From contig NZ_RXHU01000012.1 in the NCBI RefSeq assembly GCF_003955665.1, positions 1 through 64,000 of the forward strand: 64,000 bases of DNA, in the 5' to 3' direction. The notes beneath the pieces were generated by a model, which was not told where the DNA came from, did no database searches, and saw only the letters and a program-made list of their open reading frames with translations. Numbering within the stretch: the stretch's first letter is position 1; every line of letters starts with the position of its first letter. The translations under genes were made by a program, and so were the position numbers. Below, in pieces: positions 1 through 8,365 of this stretch. This DNA is from Paenibacillus whitsoniae. Its GTDB lineage: Bacteria > Bacillota > Bacilli > Paenibacillales > NBRC-103111.

Positions 1-52
1 GCATAAAACCACCAACGTACCCCTAAACAGGACTACGTTGGTGGTTTTATGC
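1..52 (-). terminator. Rho-independent terminator with perfect 19-bp stem
   Basis: Positions 1-19 and 34-52 are exact reverse complements around a 14-base loop. Read on the minus strand the stem lies just after the stop of the DUF445 gene. T-rich and A-rich stem ends make it usable in both directions, so it may also end a gene lying to the left of the window. Confidence 0.8.
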
Positions 53-61
53 TTTGCTTCG

Positions 62-1315
62 CTATAGCAGCTGCTTCAACCCTGCAAGTACAAGGCCGAT
101 CATGAATCCGCAGATGGCGCCGTTCACCCGGATCCATTGCAGGTCTTTGCCGATTTTGTCCTCCATGAGGACCGTCAGCTTCTCGTTGTCCAGCTTGTCG
201 AGATTTTCTTTGACGAGTTGGCCGATCTTGCTGTGATTTTGCTCCAGATACGTAGCGATCTGGTCTTGAATCCACTGCTCTCCCCGCTCCATCATGTCGG
301 GGTTCGCTGTTAGGTTGAACAGCAGCTTCCGAAGGAGCGGCACGACATGCTGCGGAACAAACGCCGGTTGCTCCACGAAAGCTTCGGCTTTTTCTTTGAT
401 GCGGGTAAGCAGCTGCGCCACTTTGGCGTCGAGGCCGATCAGCTCGGGCAGCTTGGTTTTCAGGCTTTCCAGTTCTTTGAGCAGATGCGGGTTGTATGCC
501 AGTCTATCCAGTTCTTTGCGGATAAACTGCAAGACCGCCTCACGGCGCGGATGGCGAGCGGTGCGCATCTGATCGATGTACGTGAGCAGGAAGTTTTGGA
601 TGATCCCGCCGATTTTCTCCTCGTTGACCATCCCGATAAACGCGTTGACCGCAAACGCCATAAAGCCGTTGGACTGCAATCCTTCAAAAGCTTTGAGCGC
701 CATTGCCCCGAGCTGATCGCGCGTATCCGCTTTGATCACCCAAGCGGCGACTTTGTCGAGGACGAAGTCGAAGGTTTTACCGTCGTAGCCGTTCTCTGTC
801 ACCGCATCTACCAGTGTTCGAATAAGCTTGGCTGTATCGACATCCTGGAGAGCTTGGTTGAGCTCTCCGGCGATGAGCGGAGCCAGCTTGTCCATATCAA
901 TGGCCTGCAAAATATGGCGGGCGATCGTTGTAATGCCGTTATGCACAGCAGGCTGGTCCAGCTGTGTGTCCGCCAGCTCGAGCCCCCGCTCAAGGAAGCG
1001 AATCTGCTCCAGGCGAGCCTTGATCGTCGCTTTGGAGAGCAATTCGTTTTGCACGGTGGAGACGAGTGCGTTCGTGATTTTCTCCCGATTCTTAGGCAGC
1101 AGCGCTGTATGCGGAATCGGGATGCCGAGCGGATGGCGGAACAACGCCGTCACTGCAAACCAGTCGGCGAGCCCCCCGACGACCCCGGCTTCGAAGCCGC
1201 CTTGCAGGAAGGCGCCCCATACCGTCGACGACACCGCTGTCGGCAGCGTTGCGAGGAAGCCTGCCCCCATCACGCCAAGGGACGCCGTGGCTAAGTATCT
1301 TGCTTCTTTTTTCAT
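62..1315 (-). CDS. DUF445 family membrane protein
   Basis: A 417-residue protein of the DUF445 family, whose biochemical role is unknown. The hallmark sits near the N-terminus: a hydrophobic segment followed by a GGLADWFAVTALFRHPLG-type motif and a PHTALLP stretch. The long middle is charged and helical, and the C-terminus ends in a second membrane segment (GFMIGLVLAGL), so both ends are probably membrane-anchored with a large soluble domain between. The ATG at 1315 is chosen over a TTG three codons upstream because AAAGAG lies about 9 bases before it. The gene stands alone between the ung gene and the terminator at 1-52. Family assignment is secure; function is not known. Confidence 0.85.
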   Translation of the reverse strand: MKKEARYLATASLGVMGAGFLATLPTAVSSTVWGAFLQGGFEAGVVGGLADWFAVTALFRHPLGIPIPHTALLPKNREKITNALVSTVQNELLSKATIKARLEQIRFLERGLELADTQLDQPAVHNGITTIARHILQAIDMDKLAPLIAGELNQALQDVDTAKLIRTLVDAVTENGYDGKTFDFVLDKVAAWVIKADTRDQLGAMALKAFEGLQSNGFMAFAVNAFIGMVNEEKIGGIIQNFLLTYIDQMRTARHPRREAVLQFIRKELDRLAYNPHLLKELESLKTKLPELIGLDAKVAQLLTRIKEKAEAFVEQPAFVPQHVVPLLRKLLFNLTANPDMMERGEQWIQDQIATYLEQNHSKIGQLVKENLDKLDNEKLTVLMEDKIGKDLQWIRVNGAICGFMIGLVLAGLKQLL

Positions 1316-1393
1316 TGTGTACAACTCTTTCTGCGTGAGATAGTGATTTTATTTTAACATAAAAATGAACGGAACGCGGCAAACGCCCGAGGG

Positions 1394-2068
1394 TTACACA
1401 TTCGGAATCTGCCAGTCGATTTCTGGCAGCCCTATGGAACGCAGAAATTGATTGGCCCTTGAGAACGGACGGCTCCCGAAAAAGCCGCGATGCGCCGACA
1501 ACGGGCTCGGATGCGGCGATTTTATCAGCAGATGGCGCCGATTCGTGATAAGCTGCGCTTTCTTCTGGGCGTGGCTGCCCCACAGCAGAAACACGACAGG
1601 CTCGTTCTTGCTGTTGATGATCTCGATGACGCGGTCCGTGAACGCTTCCCAGCCTCTCTCCCTATGTGAGTTGGCTTGATGCGCTCTGACGGTAAGCACC
1701 GTGTTCAGCAGCAGGACACCTTGCTGCGCCCACTTCAGCAAATGTCCGTTATCGGGGATGTAGCAGCCGAGGTCATTGCGCAGTTCTTCAAACATGTTTT
1801 GCAAGGATGGCGGCGTGGCGACTCCCTCTTTTACTGAAAAGCTTAGTCCGTGAGCCTGCCCCGGCCCATGATAAGGGTCCTGCCCCAGAATGACCACTTT
1901 GGTCTCCGCTAGCGGCGTATAATGCAAGGCATTAAAAATATCGTATTTATCCGGATAAATCGTCCTCGTCCGATATTCGTCGGCAAGAAACTTGCGGAGC
2001 TGCAAGTAGTACGGTTTTGCAAATTCCGGTTCCAATTCGTTGGCCCAATCGTTATTCAAAATCGCCAT
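1394..2068 (-). CDS. ung: Uracil-DNA glycosylase, family 1
   Basis: Removes uracil from DNA to start base-excision repair, in the cytoplasm. The sequence carries the family-1 water-activating motif [18 protein letters not shown] (the Asp before PYH is catalytic) and the DNA-intercalation motif [11 protein letters not shown] near the C-terminus. The length of 224 residues is normal for Ung. An upstream in-frame start at 2101 has no ribosome binding site; the ATG at 2068 is preceded by GGGAGG about 12 bases away and gives the usual N-terminus (MAILNNDW). It is a single gene; a spacer of about 600 bases lies upstream of it on its strand. Confidence 0.97.
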   Translation of the reverse strand: MAILNNDWANELEPEFAKPYYLQLRKFLADEYRTRTIYPDKYDIFNALHYTPLAETKVVILGQDPYHGPGQAHGLSFSVKEGVATPPSLQNMFEELRNDLGCYIPDNGHLLKWAQQGVLLLNTVLTVRAHQANSHRERGWEAFTDRVIEIINSKNEPVVFLLWGSHAQKKAQLITNRRHLLIKSPHPSPLSAHRGFFGSRPFSRANQFLRSIGLPEIDWQIPNV

Positions 2069-2357
2069 TTCAAGCCCGATCCTCCCGCTCAAAAGTAGCA
2101 TTCGACAAAATTATACCATATCCGATCGACTTGCATCACGTAAAGGGAGAATCTGATGGGTGGCGGGAGAGGGTCAGGTTGCTGCAAAGCAGGAGCCGGA
2201 TTGCTCGTAGCGCTGTGGGGGGCGGTGCGGAGGCTGATGAATGCTGGGAAGGGGTGTGGAGTAGCTAGATTGGACTGGAGCGATAGAGGGAATGCGTGCG
2301 CAGACGGGGCTCGATGATGTGATGTGGTGGTAGCCGACGTCAACACGTTGCTGGCGC

Positions 2358-2538
2358 TAACGGTCGTCACGGCGGCTATTTGGCCTAAAATCGTTCATTT
2401 GGGGCGGTAACGGTTGCCACGGAGGCTATTTGCATGAAATTGCCCCATTCACCCGATTTCATCGAAATAAGCGCTATGGCGACCGTTAAAATCCTTATCG
2501 CCCGCTATTTGGGACAATAGCCGCTGTGGCAACCATTA
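2358..2538. repeat. Intergenic repeat cluster A (four units)
   Basis: In the spacer 2069-2673 four copies of a 24-base unit, consensus TAACGGTYGYCAYRGMGGCTATTT, occur at about 2358-2382 and 2408-2432 (forward) and at 2465-2488 and 2516-2538 (inverted). Spacing between starts is about 50, 57 and 51 bases. The forward and inverted copies could fold into long hairpins. No gene is visible in this spacer; the part from 2103 to 2340 holds nothing I recognise. Confidence 0.8.
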
Positions 2539-2673
2539 CTTCGTTTCCGTTACCGATCTGTTGTCCAATAAACAGCAATCCCCCAGCGTTTGCCCACTAC
2601 GATCCTTTTGAAATGCTGCCTATGCAGCAACCTTATTTGTAGGCTTTGCTCTCTGTCATTATGGTTGCGGCGC

Positions 2674-3321
2674 TTACCGCTCGCCCTCCCACTCCGCGTA
2701 AAACTGCTGGAGGTACGTCTCCATGAAGCGGTGCCGCTCCTCTGCCAGTTGCTTCGCGTACGGCGTGTTCATCAGCTCCTTCAGCTTGAGGAGCTTCTCG
2801 TAAAAATGATTGATCGCGGTGTCCTTGCCATCGCGATATTCCGCCTCCGTCATGTGCTCGCGCACCAGGACGGACGGATCGTGAATCGGGCGACCTTTCC
2901 AGCCCGAGTAAGCGAAGACGCGCGCGATGCCCACCGCGCCAATGGCATCCAGCCGGTCGGCATCCTGCACGACCCGGCCTTCCAGCGTGCGCATGGGCGG
3001 ACGCGCGCCGCCTTTATAGGACATGGTGCCGATGATCTCGAGCACATGGCCGACTTGCGCCGCCGGCGTGCCGCTGGCGGCGAGCCAATCCTCGAGCTCC
3101 CGCTGCGCCGCGGCGGGATCCGCGTTCAGCTTCTCGTCGGCGACGTCGTGAAGCAGTGCCGCCAGCTCGCAGACGAAGCCATCGGCGCCCTCCCGGGCGG
3201 CGATGGCTTTCGCCGTCTGCACGACGCGATAGATGTGCCACCAATCGTGTCCGCTGCTATCGCGCGCCAGCTTTTCCTTAACGAGCGCCTCTGCGGCGCG
3301 GAGAATATGTTCTTGCGTCAT
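2674..3321 (-). CDS. HD-domain phosphohydrolase
   Basis: A 215-residue HD-superfamily metal-dependent phosphohydrolase resembling B. subtilis YpgQ and E. coli YedJ; substrates in this family are probably nucleotides or related phosphates, but none is fixed for this protein. The metal ligands are visible: GHDWWHIYRV near residue 23 and LLHDVADEKL near residue 60, with a later ADRLDAIGAVGIARVF segment typical of the subgroup. Its ATG overlaps the stop of the upstream TrmB-type regulator (ATGA), so the two are translationally coupled. GAGGAAAAAG precedes the start. Confidence 0.9.
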   Translation of the reverse strand: MTQEHILRAAEALVKEKLARDSSGHDWWHIYRVVQTAKAIAAREGADGFVCELAALLHDVADEKLNADPAAAQRELEDWLAASGTPAAQVGHVLEIIGTMSYKGGARPPMRTLEGRVVQDADRLDAIGAVGIARVFAYSGWKGRPIHDPSVLVREHMTEAEYRDGKDTAINHFYEKLLKLKELMNTPYAKQLAEERHRFMETYLQQFYAEWEGER

Positions 3322-4265
3322 TTCTTCTTTTTCCTCTTTCCTGATGTCGATTTATCGTCAGTCCCTTTCGACTTGCCCTCCGGCGCCGGCTCATTCGCGG
3401 GCAGCGAATCGCCGTTCACCTCAACCGGAATCAGCACCGACGCTTTCAATTTGTCATCCGCCTTCGGCTCGCTGATCTTGCCGTCGATGTGCTTTTGGAT
3501 CAGTTTTTTGAACTGCTTGCCGTATTTCTCCTCCTGCTTCGCCCCCATATCCTGCTGCAGCTCCTGGAGTACCGCGCAGGAACACACATGGTGAAAAAGC
3601 AGTTCGATCATCGCGGTGTGCTCAGTTAGCATGGCAACGGTCGGCTCCTCCCCGCCGCGCGTACCAACAATCGCTTGCGTACGATCGAGCAGCAGCGTAA
3701 ATTTCCGTGCCGCCGCACGCGGCGCCGCCGACTCTTCCCGCTTCTTGCCGAACGGATGGAAGCTGCCGGTTCCCGCCTCGCGGCTGTTCACGACAACCAC
3801 GCGGACGCCGAGGGCCTGCGCCTGCCGCAGGTCTTCCTTCAGCAGCTTCGCCTCCTCCGGCCAGAGGTCGCAGAGCACCTCTTCCTTGGCCTTACGCAGC
3901 TCTGCGCGAATGCGCTCGACGACCTTGGTGTCGCCGTCCAAGCTGAAAAACTCCGACCTATGCGTCTCCTGCTGCGGCAAATGCGCCTTGACGTACTGCA
4001 GCGAGGCTTGCAGACTCGCCTCGAGCCTTGCGCCGATGTCTTCGATCGGCACGCTCTGGTAAACTGTCGGCTCGCCGTGGCTGGTGAGCACGGCCCCTTT
4101 CTCCGCCAGCTTCTGAAGGGCAGCGTACACATTCGATCGCGAGACGCCAAGCTGCTTCGCAATTTCATAACCGGTATGCGTCCCACTAATCGCAAGTACC
4201 TGCAGACATTTGGCCTCCAGATCGGTAAATCCCAAATTTTTCAAATGCAGCAAAAGTTCCTCCAT
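3318..4265 (-). CDS. TrmB-family transcriptional regulator
   Basis: A 315-residue DNA-binding regulator. Residues 1-75 form a TrmB winged helix (LGFTDLEAKCLQVLAISGTH, then YEIAKQLGVSRSNVYAALQKL). The middle, about 110-260, matches the phospholipase-D-like effector domain of TrmB proteins. The last 60 residues are low-complexity and end in a lysine run (KRKKKK), which could bind nucleic acid non-specifically. TrmB regulators often sense sugars, but the ligand here cannot be read. GGGAG precedes the start. It is co-transcribed with the HD phosphohydrolase through a 4-base overlap, which hints at a shared process. Confidence 0.85.
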   Translation of the reverse strand: MEELLLHLKNLGFTDLEAKCLQVLAISGTHTGYEIAKQLGVSRSNVYAALQKLAEKGAVLTSHGEPTVYQSVPIEDIGARLEASLQASLQYVKAHLPQQETHRSEFFSLDGDTKVVERIRAELRKAKEEVLCDLWPEEAKLLKEDLRQAQALGVRVVVVNSREAGTGSFHPFGKKREESAAPRAAARKFTLLLDRTQAIVGTRGGEEPTVAMLTEHTAMIELLFHHVCSCAVLQELQQDMGAKQEEKYGKQFKKLIQKHIDGKISEPKADDKLKASVLIPVEVNGDSLPANEPAPEGKSKGTDDKSTSGKRKKKK

Positions 4266-4406
4266 GGCGAAGCTCTCCCTTCTTCAAGCCATTATCCTTC
4301 CGTGTTCTCATTGTACCATGATTTCCGGCGAGGCACGGCAGGATTTCTCAACGCTTCTTCGATACGTTGGAGGAGAAGCTGGCTGAGCTGGGCGCCTAAC
4401 CCTAAG

Positions 4407-4901
4407 CTAGAGCGCTTTTTCGTAGGCGAAGTAAGGCTCGCTCCGCATCGGAAACCGAATGGCGCCGACTTGCTTGTAGCCGGCCCGTTCATACAGCTGT
4501 GCCGCCCCCGGGTTGCCGCTGTACACGTCGAGCCGGATGCAGCCTCCGCCTGACGCGCGGGCCTGTTCCTCGGCAAATTGCAACAGCTTTTTGCCGAGTC
4601 CTTTGCCCTGCCAGGCCGGATCGACGGCCAGCCGATGAATGCAGCGTGCGCCGTCCAGCGTCCATGGCAGTTCGCCGTAGCTGGCGCTCTGCCGGTCATC
4701 GACCACGACAGCGCCGATCATATGCTTTCCGTCGCGGAGCCCGTAAGCTGTTCCCCGTTTCAAATCCCCGCGAACGACAAACCAATTGGGATACAAAAAG
4801 TCCCATTGCTTCACACCGTTCCGCTTTAAATCCGCAGTGACCCGGCGGTAGAGCGCCAGCAAGCTTTTGACATCCTTCGTTGTAAGTGGCATAATCTCCA
4901 T
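4407..4901 (-). CDS. GNAT family N-acetyltransferase
   Basis: A 164-residue acetyl-CoA-dependent N-acetyltransferase of unknown substrate. Motif A for acetyl-CoA binding reads RLAVDPAWQGKGLGKKLL near residue 95, followed by the motif B segment GNPGAAQLYERAGY. The ATG at 4901 is used because AGAGGG lies upstream and because the longer frame from 4979 would run 60 bases into the upstream gene. It is the last gene of the TetR/DUF2306/VC0807 run, 14 bases after the VC0807-like gene. Confidence 0.88.
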   Translation of the reverse strand: MEIMPLTTKDVKSLLALYRRVTADLKRNGVKQWDFLYPNWFVVRGDLKRGTAYGLRDGKHMIGAVVVDDRQSASYGELPWTLDGARCIHRLAVDPAWQGKGLGKKLLQFAEEQARASGGGCIRLDVYSGNPGAAQLYERAGYKQVGAIRFPMRSEPYFAYEKAL

Positions 4902-4915
4902 GCTGTCAGCCCTCT

Positions 4916-5524
4916 CTACACCGTCTTCTTGATTGCCGTCAGCTTTGCTGCAGAATGCCTGCGGTACACGACCGTCCACAGCACAGTCACCCCTATAAAG
5001 CCATACAATACGAAGTTCGATAATGCCAGATACGTGCTCACCGAAAGCTCAGCCACCATAATGACCCGCACGACCGCCTCCAGCGTCAGCATAATGCCCC
5101 ACACTAGTGTCATCAGTCGCATGACAAAACGGAAATACGCAAACGACCAGTTGTCGGCAAAGCTCGGATTATTGATGAAGCGCATCGCCAGGTAGAACAT
5201 GATCGGGCGGCGGAACAACAGCGAAATCAAGAACACCAGGCCGACCCCGGCGGTAATAATCGACTCACGAACGAGCAGCACCTTCTCGCTGCCGCCCATC
5301 AGCACGAGCGCGATGGTCAGGAGGAATGTGAACAGCATAAGTGAGCCGAAGGCATCCAGTTTCCGGTGCTTAGCCAAGTGCACCACATTATCCGCCAGCG
5401 GGACGAGCGTCGCGATGGATAGCGCCGCAATCGAGCTCATGTGGTCGTTCAGCAGGACGTAAAGCAGCCACGGCACGATTCCGTTCACCAACAAGGTAAA
5501 AATCACATAGTTTCGTTTTGACAT
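4916..5524 (-). CDS. VC0807-like integral membrane protein
   Basis: A 202-residue protein with about six membrane segments, resembling the VC0807 family; function unknown. Recognisable features are the opening NGIVPWLLYVLL segment, a charged turn after LVPLADNVVHLAK, and the central RRPIMFYLAMRFI. AAGGAG lies 8 bases before the ATG at 5524. One base separates it from the DUF2306 gene upstream, so they are one transcript. A paralogue lies at 42911-43525. The TetR regulator in the same run suggests inducible expression, perhaps by a membrane-active compound; that is inference. Confidence 0.75.
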   Translation of the reverse strand: MSKRNYVIFTLLVNGIVPWLLYVLLNDHMSSIAALSIATLVPLADNVVHLAKHRKLDAFGSLMLFTFLLTIALVLMGGSEKVLLVRESIITAGVGLVFLISLLFRRPIMFYLAMRFINNPSFADNWSFAYFRFVMRLMTLVWGIMLTLEAVVRVIMVAELSVSTYLALSNFVLYGFIGVTVLWTVVYRRHSAAKLTAIKKTV

Positions 5525-5525
5525 G

Positions 5526-6179
5526 TTATACAGCTCCTTCGATAGGCAATCTTGTTTTTTTCTTATGGTTATGACGCACATACAGTTCGGTAAACATCAA
5601 ATTCAGGGCAATCGAGAGATAAACGGCCAGTGGAAATGTAAAGCTGCGGTCGGCATCCAGAGACAGCTGGACAATGCCTAGCACGATTCGAAATGTCACG
5701 AACACGAAGGTGATCGCATAGCTGCGCAGCATCCACACGCGATGCCGGAGCACCTGCCGCTGCATAATCGCATATATGCCGGCCGCCGTTGTAGCGAGCC
5801 AGAACATATCCAGCACCAGGAACGCGATCGTCGATGGTGTCCCGCCCGTTGCATACAGCGCGATGTACGGCACGACCAACACATTCACGAGGATGGCGAC
5901 TCCGTACACCCGCCCCAGCATGCGATGCCGCTTCGGGTTGCGGCGGCTGCGCTCTGTGAGCTGATACGCCCCGATGAGCAGCGCGACGATGCCGAGGATG
6001 ATGTGCGGGTAAAAGAACAGCTTCCATACGAAGTATGGGAAGGATGTACCGCTAGTCAGCTTGGCGGAAACCATGCCGGCCTGACTGGGGCTGAACACGA
6101 AATACTGAACGACGATGTAGATCGTCAGTAAGTAGGCCAGCGCGTAGAGCGTGGGTACAATGATCTTTTTACTCGGCAT
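5526..6179 (-). CDS. DUF2306 domain membrane protein
   Basis: A 217-residue polytopic membrane protein of the DUF2306 family. Typical features are FFYPHIILGIVALLIGAYQL, then NPKRHRMLGRVYG with its conserved RHR, and QVLRHRVWMLRSYAITF later on. Histidines lie at membrane edges; some relatives have been compared with cytochrome-like four-helix proteins, but no cofactor can be proved here. It sits between the TetR gene (12 bases upstream) and the VC0807-like gene (one base downstream). Confidence 0.85.
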   Translation of the reverse strand: MPSKKIIVPTLYALAYLLTIYIVVQYFVFSPSQAGMVSAKLTSGTSFPYFVWKLFFYPHIILGIVALLIGAYQLTERSRRNPKRHRMLGRVYGVAILVNVLVVPYIALYATGGTPSTIAFLVLDMFWLATTAAGIYAIMQRQVLRHRVWMLRSYAITFVFVTFRIVLGIVQLSLDADRSFTFPLAVYLSIALNLMFTELYVRHNHKKKTRLPIEGAV

Positions 6180-6191
6180 ACACTCGCCTCC

Positions 6192-6773
6192 TCACCCTAA
6201 TGAGCGGGTCATCATCGCAACCAAATCCTGCGCCGTAAGCCCGCTTTGATCTGGATAAATCGTCCTCTGCACCCGCATCCCGTAGAGATACGTCGCCAGG
6301 AACTCGGCAACTTTAGCGGCATCCACCGTTTTCGGAATCGCGCTGTGCTGCTGTCCGACCTCAATCCACTTGCGGCAGGTCATGAGCGTAAAATCGAAAA
6401 CCTCCCGCACGATCCGCGCGACCTTCTCATTATCCATCTGGCTTAGCAGGTAAATGAAAATTTTGCTGGTCACATCATGCGGATTGGTCGAGCGCAGCAT
6501 GCCTTCGGCAATGAGCTGCAGCGGGCCGTTCAGCCCCGATGTCTGCGGGCTGTTGACCACCTCGGTGAAACGTGAGTTGATCAGCTCGATACGAGCTTTC
6601 AGCACGAGGCCCAGCAGCTCATCCTTGCCGGTGACGTAGTGGTAAATGGCACCTTTGGAAAGTCCCGTGCGCTGAATGATATCCTGCAGCGTCGTCTGCC
6701 TGCAGCCTTTTTCTTGGATTAATGCCTCTGCCGTGTCTAAAATAAGTTGAAAACTTCCGCTTGCTCCTGTCAT
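6192..6773 (-). CDS. TetR/AcrR family repressor
   Basis: A 193-residue regulator. The N-terminal TetR helix-turn-helix spans residues 8-55 (TTLQDIIQRTGLSKGAIYHYVTGKDELL); the C-terminal ligand domain resembles TetR_C groups with the YLYGMRVQRT ending. The ATG at 6773 follows AAAGGAAG at a good distance, better than the start at 6794. It is first in the run TetR-DUF2306-VC0807-GNAT and most likely represses its own operon through the palindromes at 6851 and 6887. Confidence 0.92.
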   Translation of the reverse strand: MTGASGSFQLILDTAEALIQEKGCRQTTLQDIIQRTGLSKGAIYHYVTGKDELLGLVLKARIELINSRFTEVVNSPQTSGLNGPLQLIAEGMLRSTNPHDVTSKIFIYLLSQMDNEKVARIVREVFDFTLMTCRKWIEVGQQHSAIPKTVDAAKVAEFLATYLYGMRVQRTIYPDQSGLTAQDLVAMMTRSLG

Positions 6774-6850
6774 GTGAGTTCTTCCTTTCTTCATGGCTGC
6801 TTGGGTTAAGGATTGTTATCCTGCAGCGTTTCTGCGTCTACTCGTTTGCG

Positions 6851-6863
6851 ACCGACCGTCGGT
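6851..6863. promoter_or_regulatory. TetR-type operator 1
   Basis: Perfect palindrome ACCGACCGTCGGT, of the form often bound by TetR-family repressors, lying 78 bases upstream of the TetR start. It is extended on the right by CTGT, as in the second copy. Confidence 0.75.
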
Positions 6864-6886
6864 CTGTTATGAACTCATCTTACTAT

Positions 6887-6899
6887 ACCGACCGTCGGT
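6887..6899. promoter_or_regulatory. TetR-type operator 2
   Basis: Second identical copy of ACCGACCGTCGGT, exactly 36 bases from the first, also followed by CTGT. Two identical operators in one control region favour cooperative or dual-dimer binding. They are closest to the TetR operon start; the transporter at 7031-8311 points towards them but ends here. Confidence 0.75.
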
Positions 6900-6966
6900 C
6901 TGTAAAGGGGGTTGGTGAAATTTTCCTCACCCATTTTGAAAAGTGTTACGCGCTTCAGCTGTTTGA

Positions 6967-7018
6967 GAAAGAACAACGCCCGGTCTCGATAACGATTCAT
7001 TCGATGACAGGGCGCGCG
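6967..7018 (-). terminator. Probable terminator of the NhaD/ArsB-like gene
   Basis: On the minus strand, after the transporter stop, CGCCC pairs with GGGCG around a partly paired interior and a T-rich stretch (TGTTCTTT) follows. The stem is imperfect, so this is a moderate call. Confidence 0.45.
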
Positions 7019-7030
7019 TGATTCATAGAT

Positions 7031-8311
7031 TTAGATCAAATAACGAAGGTAAACGTAAATGCTCGCTACTACGACAGAGAACAGCATGAGCGGAAAACCA
7101 TATTTCATGAAGGTTACAAACTTAATCGGATGCCCTTCCTTGCCCGACAAGCCTGCAACGATTAAGTTGGCGCTTGCGCCAATAAGGGTGCCGTTGCCGC
7201 CAAGGCACGCCCCTAAAGCGAGACTCCACCACAGAGGCTCCAGATTGTCTACCCCCATATTGCCCATTTCTTGAATCATGGGAATCATCGTCGCGACAAA
7301 AGGGATATTGTCCAGGAAGGCGGAAGCAATTGCACTAAGCCATAAAACCAGCATCGACGTTGCAACGAGATTGCCTCCGGTCAGCTCAATGGCTTGTGCC
7401 GCGAGCTTGGAAATAACCCCGGTCTCTACAAGTCCGGAGACTAGCACGAACAGTCCCACAAAGAAGAAGATCGTTGTCCATTCCACCTTCGTAAAAGCAT
7501 TTTCCATCGCATGCTCCCCTGTGAGCAGCAACAGCAGAAAAGCGCCTGCCAAGGCAACCGTGGCGGACTCCAAATGAAGCATTTGATGCAGGAAGAAGCC
7601 AACAATCGTAAGCCCAAGCATGGATACGCTCTTAATGAGCAGCGGACGATCCGTTATCGCTTCTTTCTCGTTGATCTGCATGATGGTCATCTTCCGTTCA
7701 GGCGTGGTCTGAATTTGTTTGCGAAATAGGAAGACGAACATGGGGATCATGCAGGCCATAATGATGATGACAATAGGAGCCAGATTATTAATAAAGGCCA
7801 TGAAGGTGAGTTCTTTGACCGCGCTGCCGATCATGATATTCGGCGGGTCTCCGATCAAGGTTGCCGTGCCGCCAACGTTGGACGCCATAATCTGTGTAAT
7901 GAAAAAAGGTACGGGGTTCACCCGCAACTGCTTGGTAATGCTGAACGTAACGGGAACCATCAGCAGCACCGTTGTGACATTGTCCAGAAAAGCTGACCCG
8001 ACTGCAGTGATGAGGGCGAGTGAAACCAGAATACGCACGGGGTCACCTTTCGCCTTTTTTGCAGCGATCAGAGCGATATACTGAAAGAGTCCTGTCTCTG
8101 CCGTAATGCTGACCATAATCATCATGCCAACAAGCAGTCCCAACGTATTAAAATCAATGTGGTGCAGCGCGCTTTCCTGACTAACGATGCCCAAAGCCAC
8201 CATCAGCACGCCGCCGAGCATGGCGACAATCGTACGATGAATTTTTTCGGCAATGATCATGCCATAGGTTACAAGAAAAATTCCAATTGCTATAATGGCT
8301 TGCTGTTCCAT
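7031..8311 (-). CDS. NhaD/ArsB-type ion transporter (IT superfamily)
   Basis: A 426-residue, about 11-segment cytoplasmic-membrane transporter of the ion-transporter superfamily that includes ArsB, NhaD Na+/H+ antiporters and SLC13 permeases. Two family repeats are visible: GSAFLDNVTTVLLMVPV plus NVGGTATLIGDPPNIMIGSA in the first half, and ASAFLDNIPFVATMIPM plus LGGNGTLIGASANLIVAGL in the second. Such paired DN and GDPPN/GASAN motifs are substrate-site hallmarks. Sodium/proton or oxyanion transport are both possible. AGGAGG lies 6 bases before the ATG. The long leader at 8366-8433 looks like an attenuator controlling it. Confidence 0.88.
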   Translation of the reverse strand: MEQQAIIAIGIFLVTYGMIIAEKIHRTIVAMLGGVLMVALGIVSQESALHHIDFNTLGLLVGMMIMVSITAETGLFQYIALIAAKKAKGDPVRILVSLALITAVGSAFLDNVTTVLLMVPVTFSITKQLRVNPVPFFITQIMASNVGGTATLIGDPPNIMIGSAVKELTFMAFINNLAPIVIIIMACMIPMFVFLFRKQIQTTPERKMTIMQINEKEAITDRPLLIKSVSMLGLTIVGFFLHQMLHLESATVALAGAFLLLLLTGEHAMENAFTKVEWTTIFFFVGLFVLVSGLVETGVISKLAAQAIELTGGNLVATSMLVLWLSAIASAFLDNIPFVATMIPMIQEMGNMGVDNLEPLWWSLALGACLGGNGTLIGASANLIVAGLSGKEGHPIKFVTFMKYGFPLMLFSVVVASIYVYLRYLI

Positions 8312-8365
8312 TTCATTCCTCCTGTCTCTTCGTTCAGTGCATTCCTAATATCCCCATTTGCGCAC

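Noticed and set aside
347-1294. Long open frame on the plus strand opposite the DUF445 gene
   Set aside because: Antisense shadow: no family match, no ribosome site, and the minus-strand DUF445 motifs are clear. Similar GC-driven shadows at 41467-42429, 55088-56368, 56492-57352 and 60138-61325 were rejected for the same reason.
4327-4399. Short plus-strand frame ending in an acidic, C-terminus-like peptide (RFFDTLEEKLAELGA)
   Set aside because: Only 23 codons after an in-frame stop, no start or ribosome site, and it lies in the gap before the TrmB-type gene; could be a gene remnant but cannot be supported.
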